DNA from: Acetobacteraceae bacterium
GTDB lineage: Bacteria; Pseudomonadota; Alphaproteobacteria; Acetobacterales; Acetobacteraceae
Direction of reading: 5' to 3'
DNA: 17,534 nt
Assembly: GCA_947478535.1 (NCBI GenBank)
Contig: CANJXD010000059.1
Location: forward strand, 1-17,534
Positions within the stretch are counted from its first letter, which is position 1. The number at the start of each line of letters is the position of its first letter. The position numbers were made by a program, and so were the translations under genes. Below are positions 6,548-14,916 of the stretch, one piece after another. The notes beneath the pieces were generated by a model, which ran no database searches, was not told where the DNA came from, and saw only the letters and a list, made by a program, of their open reading frames with translations.

Positions 6548-7549
6548 TCACGCCTGTGTGGTCGCAGAAATGCCAGGTTCGTCACAGACGGTCAGCACCA
6601 GGCTGCCACGCTTGCGCCCCGCCTCCACAAGGCGATGCGCCGCCACGGCCTCCTCCAACGGAAAGCTGTGCCCGATGATCGGGCGCAGCGTTCCAGCCTC
6701 GGCCAATTCGCCGACAGTCCGCAGATCCGCCAAGGTCGTGCCGGCGAAGCCGCACAGTACGCGCGGACCGGGGCGAAGCGCCGTCCACGCCATTCGCAGC
6801 ATCTCCGCCAGCCCGAACGAAAGGAACACATGCCTGCCTCTGGGGCGCAGCACGCGCCGGCAGCGCACGGCATCGCTCACGCCGATCGTATCCAGGATCA
6901 CGTCGTAGCGCTGCGTGCCCGCGGTGAAATCCTCCACTGCGCGGTCCACCACCGCCGCCGCGCCGAGCGCACGCACGAGGTCCATGCTGTCCGCGCTGCA
7001 GACCGCGGTGACATGCGCGCCGAAATGCCGCGCGAGCTGCACGGCAAACACCCCCACCCCGCCCGCAGCGCCGATCACCAGCACGCGTTCGGCTGCCTTC
7101 AGCCTGGCGATGTCACGCAGGAACACCAGCGCGGCCAGCGCGCCGAAGGGCAGCGCAGCGGCCTCGGCGCTGGTCAGGTTGGCGGGCCAGGCGGCGATGG
7201 CGGCATCCTCGCGGATCGTCACCAGTTCGGCATTCGCGCCCCGCATCGTCATCCCGAAGACCGCTTCCCCCACGCGAAAACGCGTCACAGCTTCGCCCAC
7301 GGAGTCCACCACGCCCGCGAACTCCATGCCCATGATCGGCTGGCGCGGCCGCCGAAGCCCGAAGGCGAGGCGGAGCGGCAGCCAGAAGATGCCGGGGCCG
7401 CGGAAGGCGCGAATTCGGGCATCGCCCGAGGTGACGGTGGTGGCCTCGACGCGCACCCGCACGTCCCGCGCGCCGGGCACAGGCGCGGGCAGGTCCTCGA
7501 CCCGCAACACATCGGGGGGGCCGTAGGCTCGGCAGGTGACGGCGCGCAT
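6548..7549 (-). CDS. Medium-chain dehydrogenase/reductase (quinone-reductase-like, NADPH-type)
   Basis: The ATG at 7549 is chosen because GGAGA lies 5 nt upstream and the family's usual N-terminus (MRAVTCRAYGPPDVLRVEDL) begins there; longer frames to 7729 would cover the LysR start. The product is 333 residues. Seen are the GroES-like N-terminal half with GMEFAGVVDSVG (about 80-91), and a Rossmann half with VIGAAGGVGVFAVQLA (about 150-165). Catalytic zinc ligands of true alcohol dehydrogenases are not apparent, so it belongs with zinc-free quinone oxidoreductase/enoyl reductase-type MDRs. It would reduce enones or quinones with NAD(P)H. It is divergent from a LysR gene that probably controls it. 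The broken hydrolase follows 55 nt downstream. Confidence 0.9.
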   Translation of the reverse strand: MRAVTCRAYGPPDVLRVEDLPAPVPGARDVRVRVEATTVTSGDARIRAFRGPGIFWLPLRLAFGLRRPRQPIMGMEFAGVVDSVGEAVTRFRVGEAVFGMTMRGANAELVTIREDAAIAAWPANLTSAEAAALPFGALAALVFLRDIARLKAAERVLVIGAAGGVGVFAVQLARHFGAHVTAVCSADSMDLVRALGAAAVVDRAVEDFTAGTQRYDVILDTIGVSDAVRCRRVLRPRGRHVFLSFGLAEMLRMAWTALRPGPRVLCGFAGTTLADLRTVGELAEAGTLRPIIGHSFPLEEAVAAHRLVEAGRKRGSLVLTVCDEPGISATTQA

Positions 7550-7593
7550 CAGGGTCTCCGGCGGTGTGAAGGGTGGTGATCTACCCATGCATG

Positions 7594-7615
7594 AATCGCC
7601 TTGGGATTGGCGATT
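7594..7615. promoter_or_regulatory. Perfect 7-bp dyad in the MDR-LysR divergent region, likely LysR operator
   Basis: AATCGCC (7594-7600) and GGCGATT (7609-7615) are exact inverted repeats with an 8-nt centre. The dyad lies between the divergent start codons (7549 and 7642), where LysR regulators usually bind to control themselves and the neighbour. Two ATGCATG copies flank it (7587-7593 and 7638-7644). The spacing does not give a clean T-N11-A box, so the assignment rests on position and symmetry. Confidence 0.5.
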
Positions 7616-7641
7616 TGCGGCCATCACCCATACAATGATGC

Positions 7642-8538
7642 ATGGATTGGCATGCCACCCGGCTGGATTGGAACCGCATCCGCGCCTTTCTCGCCACGGC
7701 CGAGGCGGGCTCGCTCTCCGCTGCGGCACGGGCGCTGGGCCTCACCCAGCCGACGCTGGGTCGCCAGATCGCGGCGCTGGAGCGCGAGCTCGGCGTCGCG
7801 CTGTTCGAGCGCGCCGGGCGCGGCCTCGTGCTCACGCCCACGGCCGAAGCCTTGCTCGACCATGTGCGGGCGATGGGCGAGGCCGCCGGCCGCCTCGCCC
7901 TGGCCGCAACCGGTCACTCGCAGCTGATCGAGGGGCCGATCCGCATCACCGCGAGCGAAGTCTACGCCGCGCATGTCCTGCCGCCGATCATCGCCAACCT
8001 CCGGGCGGCGCATCCAGGTATTACGGTCGAGATCCTCGCCACCAACCGCGCCGCTGATCTGTTGCGGCGCGAGGCCGATATCGCCATTCGCAACTTCGCC
8101 TCGCGCGAGCCGGAGTTGATTGTTCGCAAGGTGGGGGAGGACCGCGGCCGCGCCTATGCGACCCCGGACTATCTCAGCCGCCTGGGCGCGCTACGTGGCT
8201 GGCAGGACCTGGAGCAGGCCGAGTTCGTCGGCTTTGGCGAAGGCGCCGCGTTCATCGAGGGTATGCGCCCCTTCGGTCTGCACCTGACGGAACGGCAATT
8301 GACGGTTCAGGCCGATAGCCACCTGGTGCATTGGGCGCTGGTGAAGCAGGGCGCGGGCATCGGCTTCATCACGGAAGCGGTGGGCGACGCCGAGCCGCTG
8401 GTGCGCCGTGCACTGCCCGAGGCGGCGCCCATCGTCTTCCCCATCTGGCTCGCCACGCATCGGGAACTGCACACCAGCCGGCGGGTCCGCGTGGTGTTCG
8501 ACCTGCTGGCCGCGGCGCTGTCGGAGCGCCGCGGCTGA
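7642..8538 (+). CDS. LysR-family transcriptional regulator
   Basis: The 298-residue product has the LysR winged helix at residues 9-68 (LDWNRIRAFLATAEAGSLSAAARALGLTQPTLGRQIAALE in sequence, then ERELGVALFERAGRGLVLT) followed by a two-lobed periplasmic-binding-like effector domain from about residue 92 (GPIRITASEVYAAHVLPPII). Length and order are standard, so it looks intact. The ATG at 7642 sits at the natural N-terminus. The divergent MDR oxidoreductase is the probable target, with a dyad between the two genes. LysR proteins of this group often sense small metabolites, electrophiles or redox state; the effector here is unknown. Confidence 0.93.
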   Translation: MDWHATRLDWNRIRAFLATAEAGSLSAAARALGLTQPTLGRQIAALERELGVALFERAGRGLVLTPTAEALLDHVRAMGEAAGRLALAATGHSQLIEGPIRITASEVYAAHVLPPIIANLRAAHPGITVEILATNRAADLLRREADIAIRNFASREPELIVRKVGEDRGRAYATPDYLSRLGALRGWQDLEQAEFVGFGEGAAFIEGMRPFGLHLTERQLTVQADSHLVHWALVKQGAGIGFITEAVGDAEPLVRRALPEAAPIVFPIWLATHRELHTSRRVRVVFDLLAAALSERRG

Positions 8539-8757
8539 ACTCCGCGCACGGCCAGGGCTTCTCACCGGCAGGGTGGCCTCCCCGCCGGGGCCGTGGTCAT
8601 GCGGGGCTGTCACGCCGCGCCTCCCTGTCCGACAGCTGACAACCGCCGGCGACACGCCCCTGCCGCCTCGCCTGAGGCGCAGGGAGATTCTCCGGGCTCG
8701 TGATCGGTTGGGAAGAAACCATTCGCGAGATGTCGAGTTTAGCTGGCGCACGTCTCC

Positions 8758-10620
8758 ATGCCGCGGAGTCGCAAACCGCCGGGATCGACGCGTCCATCGA
8801 CTCGTGGGTCGCGCGGAAGGGCGTGGCCTTGGCCAGGAGAAGGACGTCGCGCAGCTTCGCGACGGAAACCGGAGGATGCCGTCTCGCCAGCCGTTCATAC
8901 TCCCTTTGGCGGATCGTCGTCGATCGAGCCGCATGGCGCCCACCTGCCCTTCGGTACGCTGTTTCGTGCGCTGGCCACCGAGCATGCCGCGGCGGAAAGC
9001 CCGGAGCACTGCCGTGGCCTGGTGCAGCAGGCCCACGCTCTGGCGGAGTGTGATCCGCCACGCATCGTGACCCTGGACCGAGGGCGGGAGAACACGCTCG
9101 CCGCTCTGCGCAGCACCATCCACACGCTCGAACGCACCGCCGAGGATCAGCGCCTGATGGTCGAGGAGGCTCTCTCGGCCAACGCGACGCTGACCGCGCT
9201 GAATGGCCAGCTTCAGGCGGCGCTGCAGCGCGCACGCACCACCTCGGATGACCTGCAGAACGTGCTGTACAGCATGCAGGAGGCGACGCTGTTCCTCGAT
9301 CCGCAACTGCTCCTTCGCTTCTTCACGCCAGCGACGCGCGCTGTGTTCTGCGTGCTGCCGGGCGATATCGGCCGCCCGCTCGCTGATCTGCGGACACTGG
9401 CGACGGATACGGCGCTGCTCGGGGATGCCGCAGCGGTGCTGGCGGGTGCCACGCCGCGCATGCAGGAGATCATGACCGCCGACGGGGCCTGGTTCCTCCG
9501 CCGCGTCCTTCCCTATCGCGCCCAGGATGCGACGGTGGCTGGCGTCGTCATCACCTTCGTCGATATCACCGCGCGGCGCGCAACCAAGGAGGCGCTGCGC
9601 CAGGCGATGCAGCGGGCGGAGCAGGCGAGCGCGGCGAAATCGCGCTACCTGGGAGCCGCAAGCCATGATCTCCGGCAGCCCCTGCAAACGCTGATGCTGC
9701 AGCGCGATCTGCTGGCGAAGATCGTCGAGGGGGAGCAAGCGCGGCAGTTGGTGGCGATGCAGGAGCCGACGCTCGCCGCCATGTCCGGCATGCTGGACAT
9801 GCTGCACGACAGCAACCAGATCGACATCGGCATCCCGCAGGCGGACCCGGTCATCGTCCCGATCGACCCGGTGCAGTGCCGTTGGCAGGAGGAAACCGGC
9901 GACGTCGCGCCCGGCCAGCGGCGCGGTCATCGCCTGGTGCCCCACGGCCTCGGCATCCGCAGTGATCCACTCCCCCCGACCGACGCAGCGTGGGTGATGC
10001 CCACGCACGATTCCACCACGATCCATGTGGTGGAGGATGGCGCGCAGGCGCGTAACCTTCTGCTGCGTGTGCTGGAACGCGATGGACAGGCGGTCATCGG
10101 CCATACAAGCGCCGAGGCATTCCTCGAAGCCTATCGCCCCGGCGGTGAGGCCTGCCTGTTGTTGGATGCGCAACTGCCCGGCATGAGCGGCTTCGATCTG
10201 CTGGAGCGGCTCCGCCAGGCAGGGGACCTCCTGCCAACCATCATGGTCACAGGCTTCAGCGACGTGGGTGCTGCAGTGCGGGCGATGAAATCCGGCGCCT
10301 CGGACTTCATCGAGAAGCCGGTCCTTACCGCGACGTTGCGCGCTGCGCTCGACCGCGCTCTGGCGCAGTCGCTCAACCTCTGCACGCTGGCTGCCTGGCG
10401 CCAGAAGGCAACCGCCCGCTTGACCAGCCTGACCGCACGGCAGCGGGAGGTGATGGCGCGTGTCCTGGCGGGCGATCCAAGCAAGAACATCGCCGCCGAT
10501 CTCGGCATCAGCCAGCGCACGGTGGAGACGCATCGGGCCGAGATCATGCGCCGCACCGGCGCACGGTCACTGCCGGCGCTCGCACGACTGGCGCTTGCCG
10601 CGGAAGCCGGCAGCGCCTGA
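8758..10620 (+). pseudogene. Decayed hybrid regulator: CheB fragment - PAS - HisKA - (ATPase deleted) - receiver - FixJ/LuxR-type HTH
   Basis: The longest open frame starts at ATG 8758, but its first 55 residues resemble nothing; recognisable sequence starts near 8926. In order: a CheB-like scrap (EPHGAHLPFGTLFRALATEH), a scrap like the CheR-PAS linker (CRGLVQQAHALAECDPP), a coiled coil, a PAS domain (about residues 165-280, ending VVITFVDITARR), a HisKA H-box (SHDLRQPLQT, H303), a receiver (VVEDG acidic pair, phospho-acceptor D470, EKP lysine) and an HTH (LTARQREVMARVLAG, SKNIAADLGISQRTVETHRAE). Intact relatives are very long CheB-CheR-PAS-kinase-receiver-LuxR fusions. Here most of CheB, all of CheR, and the HATPase domain after IRSDP (about residues 400-405) are missing. 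It cannot autophosphorylate, though receiver and HTH look intact and might still work if phosphorylated by another kinase. The frame change at 8905-8926 supports pseudogene status. Confidence 0.7.
8840..8905 (+). pseudogene. Out-of-frame CheB-like remnant upstream of the hybrid regulator
   Basis: In a frame different from the downstream ORF, codons from 8840 read KDVAQLRDGNRRMPSRQPFI, then LP. This resembles the CheB segment in which a 'V-x-x-x-x-DG...P-x-x-V/F-Y/I-x-P' pattern precedes the HGARLPFD-type segment. The HGAHLPFG piece follows from 8926 in the next frame, so a small indel probably separates two parts of one former CheB domain. The remaining 8539-8839 sequence shows no convincing gene. 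The similarity is from memory of the family and is short. Confidence 0.35.
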
Positions 10621-10657
10621 GCGCCGCCGGCCTCCGGCCACCGCCAGCGGGGCCGGA

Positions 10658-11215
10658 TCACGCCGCGCCGAGCGCGATCACCTCAGGCAGCACGAGCTTT
10701 GCATTGCCATGCGTGTCGAGGCGTGCGGGCTTGATGGTGCCGAGAATGGCCTTTGCACGCGCGGCTTCCTCGGCCGTACCATGCGCCATGACGAGGAAAC
10801 CATCCGCTTTCACCGCGGCCTCGTATTCCAGCACGCTGTTCTTCGGGATGCCGATGCTGAACAGCGCGCCACCGAGCGCGGAGAGACTGCCAAGCACCAC
10901 CGCATTCTCGATCGCCATGACCGCCGCCGCCGCCACATAGCCGAGAATGACCAGCGGCCCGACCACAGGTACGGTGATGAACAACCCACCGAAGAACAAG
11001 CCCCACAGGCCGCCCCACACCGCGCCACGGGTGCCCCAGAAGCGGATGCGGTCACCGGTGTTGTAGAATCCGACCACCTTCTCCTCGGTATGGTAGCCCT
11101 TGCCCACGACACTCAACTGCTTCAGCGCGAAGCCGGCACCTGCAAGCTGCTTGATCGCGGCGTCGGCCGCCGCATGCTCGTTGAAGACGGCGACGACCGT
11201 GTCGGTCTTTTCCAT
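10658..11215 (-). CDS. General-stress-type glycine-rich membrane protein (DUF1269-like)
   Basis: The ATG at 11215 is preceded by CAGGAGA at good spacing; the longer frame to 11281 would overlap the BON gene. The 185-residue product has an N-terminal ferredoxin-like stretch (VAVFNEHAAADAAIKQLAGAGF, in residues 8-29), then a long glycine-rich hydrophobic hairpin (RGAVWGGLWGLFFGGLFITV followed by VVGPLVILGYVAAAAVMAIE, about residues 62-105), and a C-terminal half with VLEYEAAVKADGFLVMAHG. This pattern is that of DUF1269/general stress protein-like membrane proteins of unknown biochemical role. It starts 53 nt after the BON gene, so both are likely one operon under the 15-bp element at 11690. It appears intact, unlike its neighbours on either side. 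Confidence 0.8.
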   Translation of the reverse strand: MEKTDTVVAVFNEHAAADAAIKQLAGAGFALKQLSVVGKGYHTEEKVVGFYNTGDRIRFWGTRGAVWGGLWGLFFGGLFITVPVVGPLVILGYVAAAAVMAIENAVVLGSLSALGGALFSIGIPKNSVLEYEAAVKADGFLVMAHGTAEEAARAKAILGTIKPARLDTHGNAKLVLPEVIALGAA

Positions 11216-11268
11216 GGAAATCTCCTGAGGAAGTAGGGGAATAATGGGCTCTGGCCACGCCATCCCGA

Positions 11269-11601
11269 TCACGCGGGACAACGCGGCCCAGCGCCGAACA
11301 GCCGACGGATTTCCTGTTCCACCGCACTCTTCTGGTAATACCAGTCCGCCTGGCCGGTGAGCGTTGCCCAGCCCTTCTCCACCCTCACCTGCACCGCATC
11401 GCGCGGGATGGAGACGGCGGCCACACCCTTGACGCGGCGGGCGGCGGCTTCGGCGGCCTGCTTCTGGCCGTAGGTGGCGATACGGCGCATCAGGGCCACG
11501 ACGCCACGCTTCGCGGTGACGCCGATATGGGCGGAATCGACGCTCGGATCCCAGTTCAACTCGGACAGAACGGCCTGCTGCAGGCGGGTGTCATTGGGCA
11601 T
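11269..11601 (-). CDS. BON-domain protein, internally shortened and truncated
   Basis: The ATG at 11601 follows AAGGA with 7-nt spacing. The 110-residue product starts like a three-BON osmotic/periplasmic-stress protein (TRLQQAVLSELNWDPSVDSAHIGVTA, in residues 5-30) and continues to ARRVKGVAAV at residue 63. It then jumps to SIPRDAVQVRVEKGWATLTG, which belongs to the middle of the second BON domain. From family knowledge about 30 residues are missing at this joint (near 11412), fusing half of BON1 to half of BON2. After RRLFG the reading ends in an unrelated GAGPRCPA, and the third BON domain is absent; relatives are about 215 residues. A single hybrid BON fold could still form. The gene has its own upstream regulatory element and leads the DUF1269-like gene. 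It may be a pseudogene. Confidence 0.75.
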   Translation of the reverse strand: MPNDTRLQQAVLSELNWDPSVDSAHIGVTAKRGVVALMRRIATYGQKQAAEAAARRVKGVAAVSIPRDAVQVRVEKGWATLTGQADWYYQKSAVEQEIRRLFGAGPRCPA

Positions 11602-11689
11602 AGGGGGGTCCTTGCTCGGCGCGCAGCGCGATGAGCGACGCTGCTCATTCGCCGGCACCCTAGGCGCGCTCCTCGCCACCAAGGCAGGG

Positions 11690-11704
11690 TCGGAAACTAC
11701 GCAG
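11690..11704 (-). promoter_or_regulatory. 15-bp regulatory element, copy A (upstream of BON gene)
   Basis: On the minus strand it reads CTGCGTAGTTTCCGA, identical to copy B at 15873-15887. It lies 88 nt upstream of the BON start codon, almost the same distance as copy B from its gene. The GTAGTTTCC core resembles FixJ-type response-regulator sites as I remember them; this is inference. Confidence 0.6.
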
Positions 11705-11758
11705 TCGCGGTGCTGAATTCCGCGGATGCCGCTTCGCCATTCCGATCCCGCCAGCGCA

Positions 11759-12451
11759 TCATCCGGCGCTTCCAATCACCCGCCCATCCACCAATTCGAT
11801 GATGCGCCCGCAGCGCTTCGCGAGCCGCGGATCATACGTGACGATAAGGAATGTCATGCCCTGTTCCTGGTTCATCGCGTGCATCATGTCGAAGACGCCA
11901 TCGGCGGACGCCGTGTCGAGGTTTCCCGTCGGCTCATCCGCCAACACCAGCACCGGGTTCATCACCAGGGCGCGGGCGATGGAGACGCGTTGCGCCTGAC
12001 CTCCCGAGAGATTGGCCACGCGCGCATCACGCCAGCGTGTCATGCCCACGCGCTCAAGCAGCGCTTCGGCCGAAGCGCGCATCGCGGCATCCGGCCAGCC
12101 GCGGTCGAGCAACAGGGGCATCATCACATTCTCGATCGCCGTGAAGGCGGGGATCAGATTATGCGCCTGGAACACGAAGCCGATACTGCGCCCGCGCAAA
12201 CGTGTGAGAGCCGCATCATCGAGGCCCAGCGTGTCCTGCCCGCCTATCGCCAGCCGCCCCGCACTCTGCCGGTCCAGCAGCCCGATGATGTTGAGCAAGG
12301 TGGACTTGCCCGATCCGGACGGGCCAATCAACGCGCAGAAGGCGCCGCGCTCCAGCGTGATGTCGATGCCGTGCAGGATCTCCACCTCGGCGGGGCTGCC
12401 GATGCTGAAGGATTTCCGGATCCCGCCCAGGAACAGCGCGGGCTCAACCAC
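11759..12451 (-). CDS. ABC transporter ATP-binding protein (MacB/LolD-type) with Tyr in the H-loop
   Basis: A GTG start at 12451 is chosen: it overlaps the permease stop (GTGGTTGA) and gives the normal family N-terminus [14 protein letters not shown]; upstream codons are in the permease gene. The product is 230 residues. Seen: Walker [11 protein letters not shown]-loop FVFQAHNL, signature LSGGQAQRV, Walker [14 protein letters not shown] and D-loop. The H-loop reads IVTYDPRLA, where the family has IVTHDP; the TAT codon is at 11834-11836. The switch histidine normally positions gamma-phosphate and water, so activity may be reduced or lost. It would energise the FtsX-like permease upstream to drive a MacAB/DevBCA-like export or mechanotransmission system with the HlyD adaptor. 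Confidence 0.92.
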   Translation of the reverse strand: MVEPALFLGGIRKSFSIGSPAEVEILHGIDITLERGAFCALIGPSGSGKSTLLNIIGLLDRQSAGRLAIGGQDTLGLDDAALTRLRGRSIGFVFQAHNLIPAFTAIENVMMPLLLDRGWPDAAMRASAEALLERVGMTRWRDARVANLSGGQAQRVSIARALVMNPVLVLADEPTGNLDTASADGVFDMMHAMNQEQGMTFLIVTYDPRLAKRCGRIIELVDGRVIGSAG

Positions 12452-13670
12452 GGATCGCCACCGCCGGGTCGAGCCGCGCCGCCTGCATCGCCGGTGCCAT
12501 GCCGGCCAGCACGCCGACCACGGCGGCAAAGACGATCGTGCCGCCGATCAGCAGCGGGTCCAGGATGAAGGGGAACAGCTCCGCCCCATCGGTCTGGCGC
12601 ACCTGATCGTGCCAGATCAGTAGCAGGCCAGCCCCCATCAGGGAGCCCAGCACGGCCCCGAGAACACCCATCGCGCCACCCTGGATGAGGAAGACGACCA
12701 GCACCTGCCCACGCCGCGCACCCATCGCGCGCAGGATGCCGATTTCACGCCCGCGCTGCACGACAGAGACGACCAGCACGCTCGCCACGCCGAAGGCAAC
12801 CGAGAGCGCCACCGCGGCGCTGATCACGATGTTGGAGGTGTTCTGTGCCTGAACGGCGGTGAAGAATTGCGCGTTGGTCTTGATCCAGCTGTCAGCGCGC
12901 ACACCAGTGCGAGCCGCGAGGTCCTGCGCGATCGTCTCCGCGGTGAAGGCATCCTGCACCGCGATCTCCAGGCTGGTCACGCCACCCGCGAGGTTGAGCA
13001 GGCTTTGGCCGGTGCGGAAGGCGACGAAGGTCGTGCGCAGATTGGCCCCCTTGCTGCCGAGGTCGAAGATGGCAGCGATGGTGAGCGAGCGCGACGTCGC
13101 CGAACGGGCCGTGACCACCAGCCGGTCCCCCACCGCCACGCCAAGCAGAATGGCGAGGTCTGTGCCGATCAGGATATCCTCGCTGGTCAGGCGCAGCGCC
13201 CCCGCAACGATGTAGTCGGGGACGCGGACAATGCTGAAGTAGTCCGCCGGCTCGGCACCGATGATGGAGATCGCTGCTGTCGCGTCACCGCGCACCGCCA
13301 GCGCCGCGCCAGCGGCAACGGAGGCGATGACGCGCACACCTGGCGTGGCGGCGACGGTTTCCCGGATGGTCTGCCATTGGTCGATCGAGCGGAGGCGCTG
13401 GTTGGGGCGTTGCAGCGTTGCATCCTGGACGATGCCCGGGCCTGCACGGAGCGGGCGGGCGACCTCATCGGGCGGCAGCAGAACGATATGCGCCTGACTG
13501 GTCAGCACACGGCGCAGGAAATTCGCCTGCACGCCAGTCAGCACCGAGGATTCGAACACGGTCACCGCCACACCGAGCGAGACGCCGACCAGGATGAAGA
13601 TGGTCTGGATCCAGCCTTCGCGCATGAAGCGGAGTGCGGCGATGCCCTCGAAGGGCAGCCAGCGGATCAT
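12444..13670 (-). CDS. ABC transporter permease, FtsX/MacB-like
   Basis: The 408-residue protein has the four-helix FtsX/MacB plan. The first membrane helix is at about residues 22-45 ([19 protein letters not shown]), a large periplasmic domain spans about 50-275 (with [12 protein letters not shown]), and three helices cluster at about 280-304, 323-352 and 373-395. [15 protein letters not shown] after the second helix is the typical cytoplasmic coupling segment, and the end ([12 protein letters not shown]) is also typical. Its ATG overlaps the adaptor stop (ATGA, 13667-13670) and its stop overlaps the ATPase start, so the three are translationally coupled. It looks intact. Together with HlyD and ATPase it forms an adaptor-linked exporter that would need an outer-membrane channel encoded elsewhere. 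Substrate unknown. Confidence 0.92.
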   Translation of the reverse strand: MIRWLPFEGIAALRFMREGWIQTIFILVGVSLGVAVTVFESSVLTGVQANFLRRVLTSQAHIVLLPPDEVARPLRAGPGIVQDATLQRPNQRLRSIDQWQTIRETVAATPGVRVIASVAAGAALAVRGDATAAISIIGAEPADYFSIVRVPDYIVAGALRLTSEDILIGTDLAILLGVAVGDRLVVTARSATSRSLTIAAIFDLGSKGANLRTTFVAFRTGQSLLNLAGGVTSLEIAVQDAFTAETIAQDLAARTGVRADSWIKTNAQFFTAVQAQNTSNIVISAAVALSVAFGVASVLVVSVVQRGREIGILRAMGARRGQVLVVFLIQGGAMGVLGAVLGSLMGAGLLLIWHDQVRQTDGAELFPFILDPLLIGGTIVFAAVVGVLAGMAPAMQAARLDPAVAIRG

Positions 13671-14914
13671 GGTGTTCGCACCCGCCCACCCTCGGCAACG
13701 GGTGCGGTGGAGGGCAGAACGCGGTCACCCTCGCCCAGCCCCTCCACGATCTCCGCCGCGCGTGCACCCCGCAAGCCGAGGCGCACCGCCACGCGCCGCG
13801 CATGGCCGTTCTCGATGCGGAGGACCCAGGCCGCGCCGGACGGGTCCCGGATGGTCGCGAGCGGCAGGATCAGGACGCCCGTGCGTTCCGCCACTGTGAT
13901 GTCCACCGAGACGGTCATGTCCTCCCGCAGTATCGTCGGTGGTTCGGTCACGTCGAGCTTGACCTCGACGGCCGCGCGCTGCGGGTCAACGGAGGGGTTG
14001 ATGTAGGCGACGCGTGCGGTGAAGTGCGCCTGCGGATAGGCATCGGCCGAGGCGAGCGCCACCTGGCCGAGCGCGATCAATCCCAGATTGCGCTCATCGA
14101 TCTGCACCACCAGCTGCGGCGCGATGGCCGGCGACAGCGTCATCAGAGGCGTGTTCGGCTGCACCACGTCGCCGCGTTCCACACTGCGCGCAATCAGCGT
14201 ACCGGCAACGGGAGCGGCGATGGTCGCGTATTCCAGCCGCGCCTGCGCCGCCCGCTGGGTGGCCCGCGCCTGGGTCAGCACGGATTGCGCCAGAACCTCG
14301 TCCGTGCCGCCCGGCGTGTTCCCGGCAAGCTGGATGCGCGCGGCTTCCATCTGCGCTTCGGCGACATCGCGCGCGACACGCACCTCATCGAGGGCGGCCC
14401 GCGTCGCGAAGCCGCTCGCCTGCAACTGCTCGCTGCGGGAGAACTGGCGCTGCGCGTTGAGCAAAGTGGCCTCGGATTGCGCCAGCGTGCGGATGGCGAC
14501 CGGCAACGTCACATCATGCAGATGCCGTAACTGCGTTTCCGCCTGGGTGACAGCACTTTGCGCCTGCGCGAGGCCGGCCTGCAGTTCACTGGCCTCGAGC
14601 CGGACCAGCACCTGGCCGAGGGCCACAGCCTGCCCTTCGCGTACCGGAATATCCGCGACAGTGCCGGTGATCTGGCTGCCGACCGCCACGCGGTAGGGCG
14701 TGGTGACCCGCCCCGTGGCAACGACGCTGCGCAACAGCGTGCCGCGCACGACTGGCGTGGGAACAAGGATCGGCCCCAGCACCAGCCCAGGGCCGAAGGC
14801 AGCCCCCAGGATCAGCAGCGGTATGACAAGCAGCAGCCAGCGCCACTGCGCGGCGATGCGGGTCAGCCTGCCATCGCGGGCTGCACTTGGCACGACCGCC
14901 GCTGCAGGAGGCAT
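13667..14914 (-). CDS. HlyD/MacA-type membrane-fusion (periplasmic adaptor) protein
   Basis: The ATG at 14914 gives 415 residues; a TTG at 14920 in frame would overlap the USP stop and is the alternative. Neither has a clear ribosome site, so coupling to the USP gene is likely. A signal anchor lies at about residues 25-48 (WLLLVIPLLILGAAFGPG). Then come the first half of the barrel-sandwich domain (VGSQITGTVADIPVREGQAV), an alpha-helical coiled coil (about 105-200, rich in Q/A heptads such as LAQAQSAVTQAETQLRH), the second half (ATIAAPVAGTLIARSVERGD) and beta-barrel/membrane-proximal domains to the end. It would bridge the FtsX-like permease to an outer-membrane channel. Order USP-adaptor-permease-ATPase on one transcript suggests stress-induced export or envelope defence. 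Confidence 0.92.
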   Translation of the reverse strand: MPPAAAVVPSAARDGRLTRIAAQWRWLLLVIPLLILGAAFGPGLVLGPILVPTPVVRGTLLRSVVATGRVTTPYRVAVGSQITGTVADIPVREGQAVALGQVLVRLEASELQAGLAQAQSAVTQAETQLRHLHDVTLPVAIRTLAQSEATLLNAQRQFSRSEQLQASGFATRAALDEVRVARDVAEAQMEAARIQLAGNTPGGTDEVLAQSVLTQARATQRAAQARLEYATIAAPVAGTLIARSVERGDVVQPNTPLMTLSPAIAPQLVVQIDERNLGLIALGQVALASADAYPQAHFTARVAYINPSVDPQRAAVEVKLDVTEPPTILREDMTVSVDITVAERTGVLILPLATIRDPSGAAWVLRIENGHARRVAVRLGLRGARAAEIVEGLGEGDRVLPSTAPVAEGGRVRTP

Positions 14915-14916
14915 GC

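Noticed and set aside
8625..8635. CTGTC-C-GACAG palindrome downstream of the LysR gene
   Set aside because: Arms of 5 bp in GC-rich DNA with no positional logic; too short to support an operator or terminator.
8191..10533. 780-codon open frame on the minus strand
   Set aside because: It lies antisense to the LysR gene and the hybrid regulator, has a low-complexity Arg/His/Gln-rich translation and no recognisable domain; it is a GC-bias shadow.
10627..10656. CCGGCC...GGCCGG inverted repeat between convergent genes
   Set aside because: Six-bp arms with an 18-nt loop and no T-run; weak as a terminator and expected by chance at this base composition.
12867..14006. 379-codon plus-strand frame opposite permease and adaptor
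   Set aside because: Shadow of the two ABC-system genes; no motifs, start or ribosome site worth noting.
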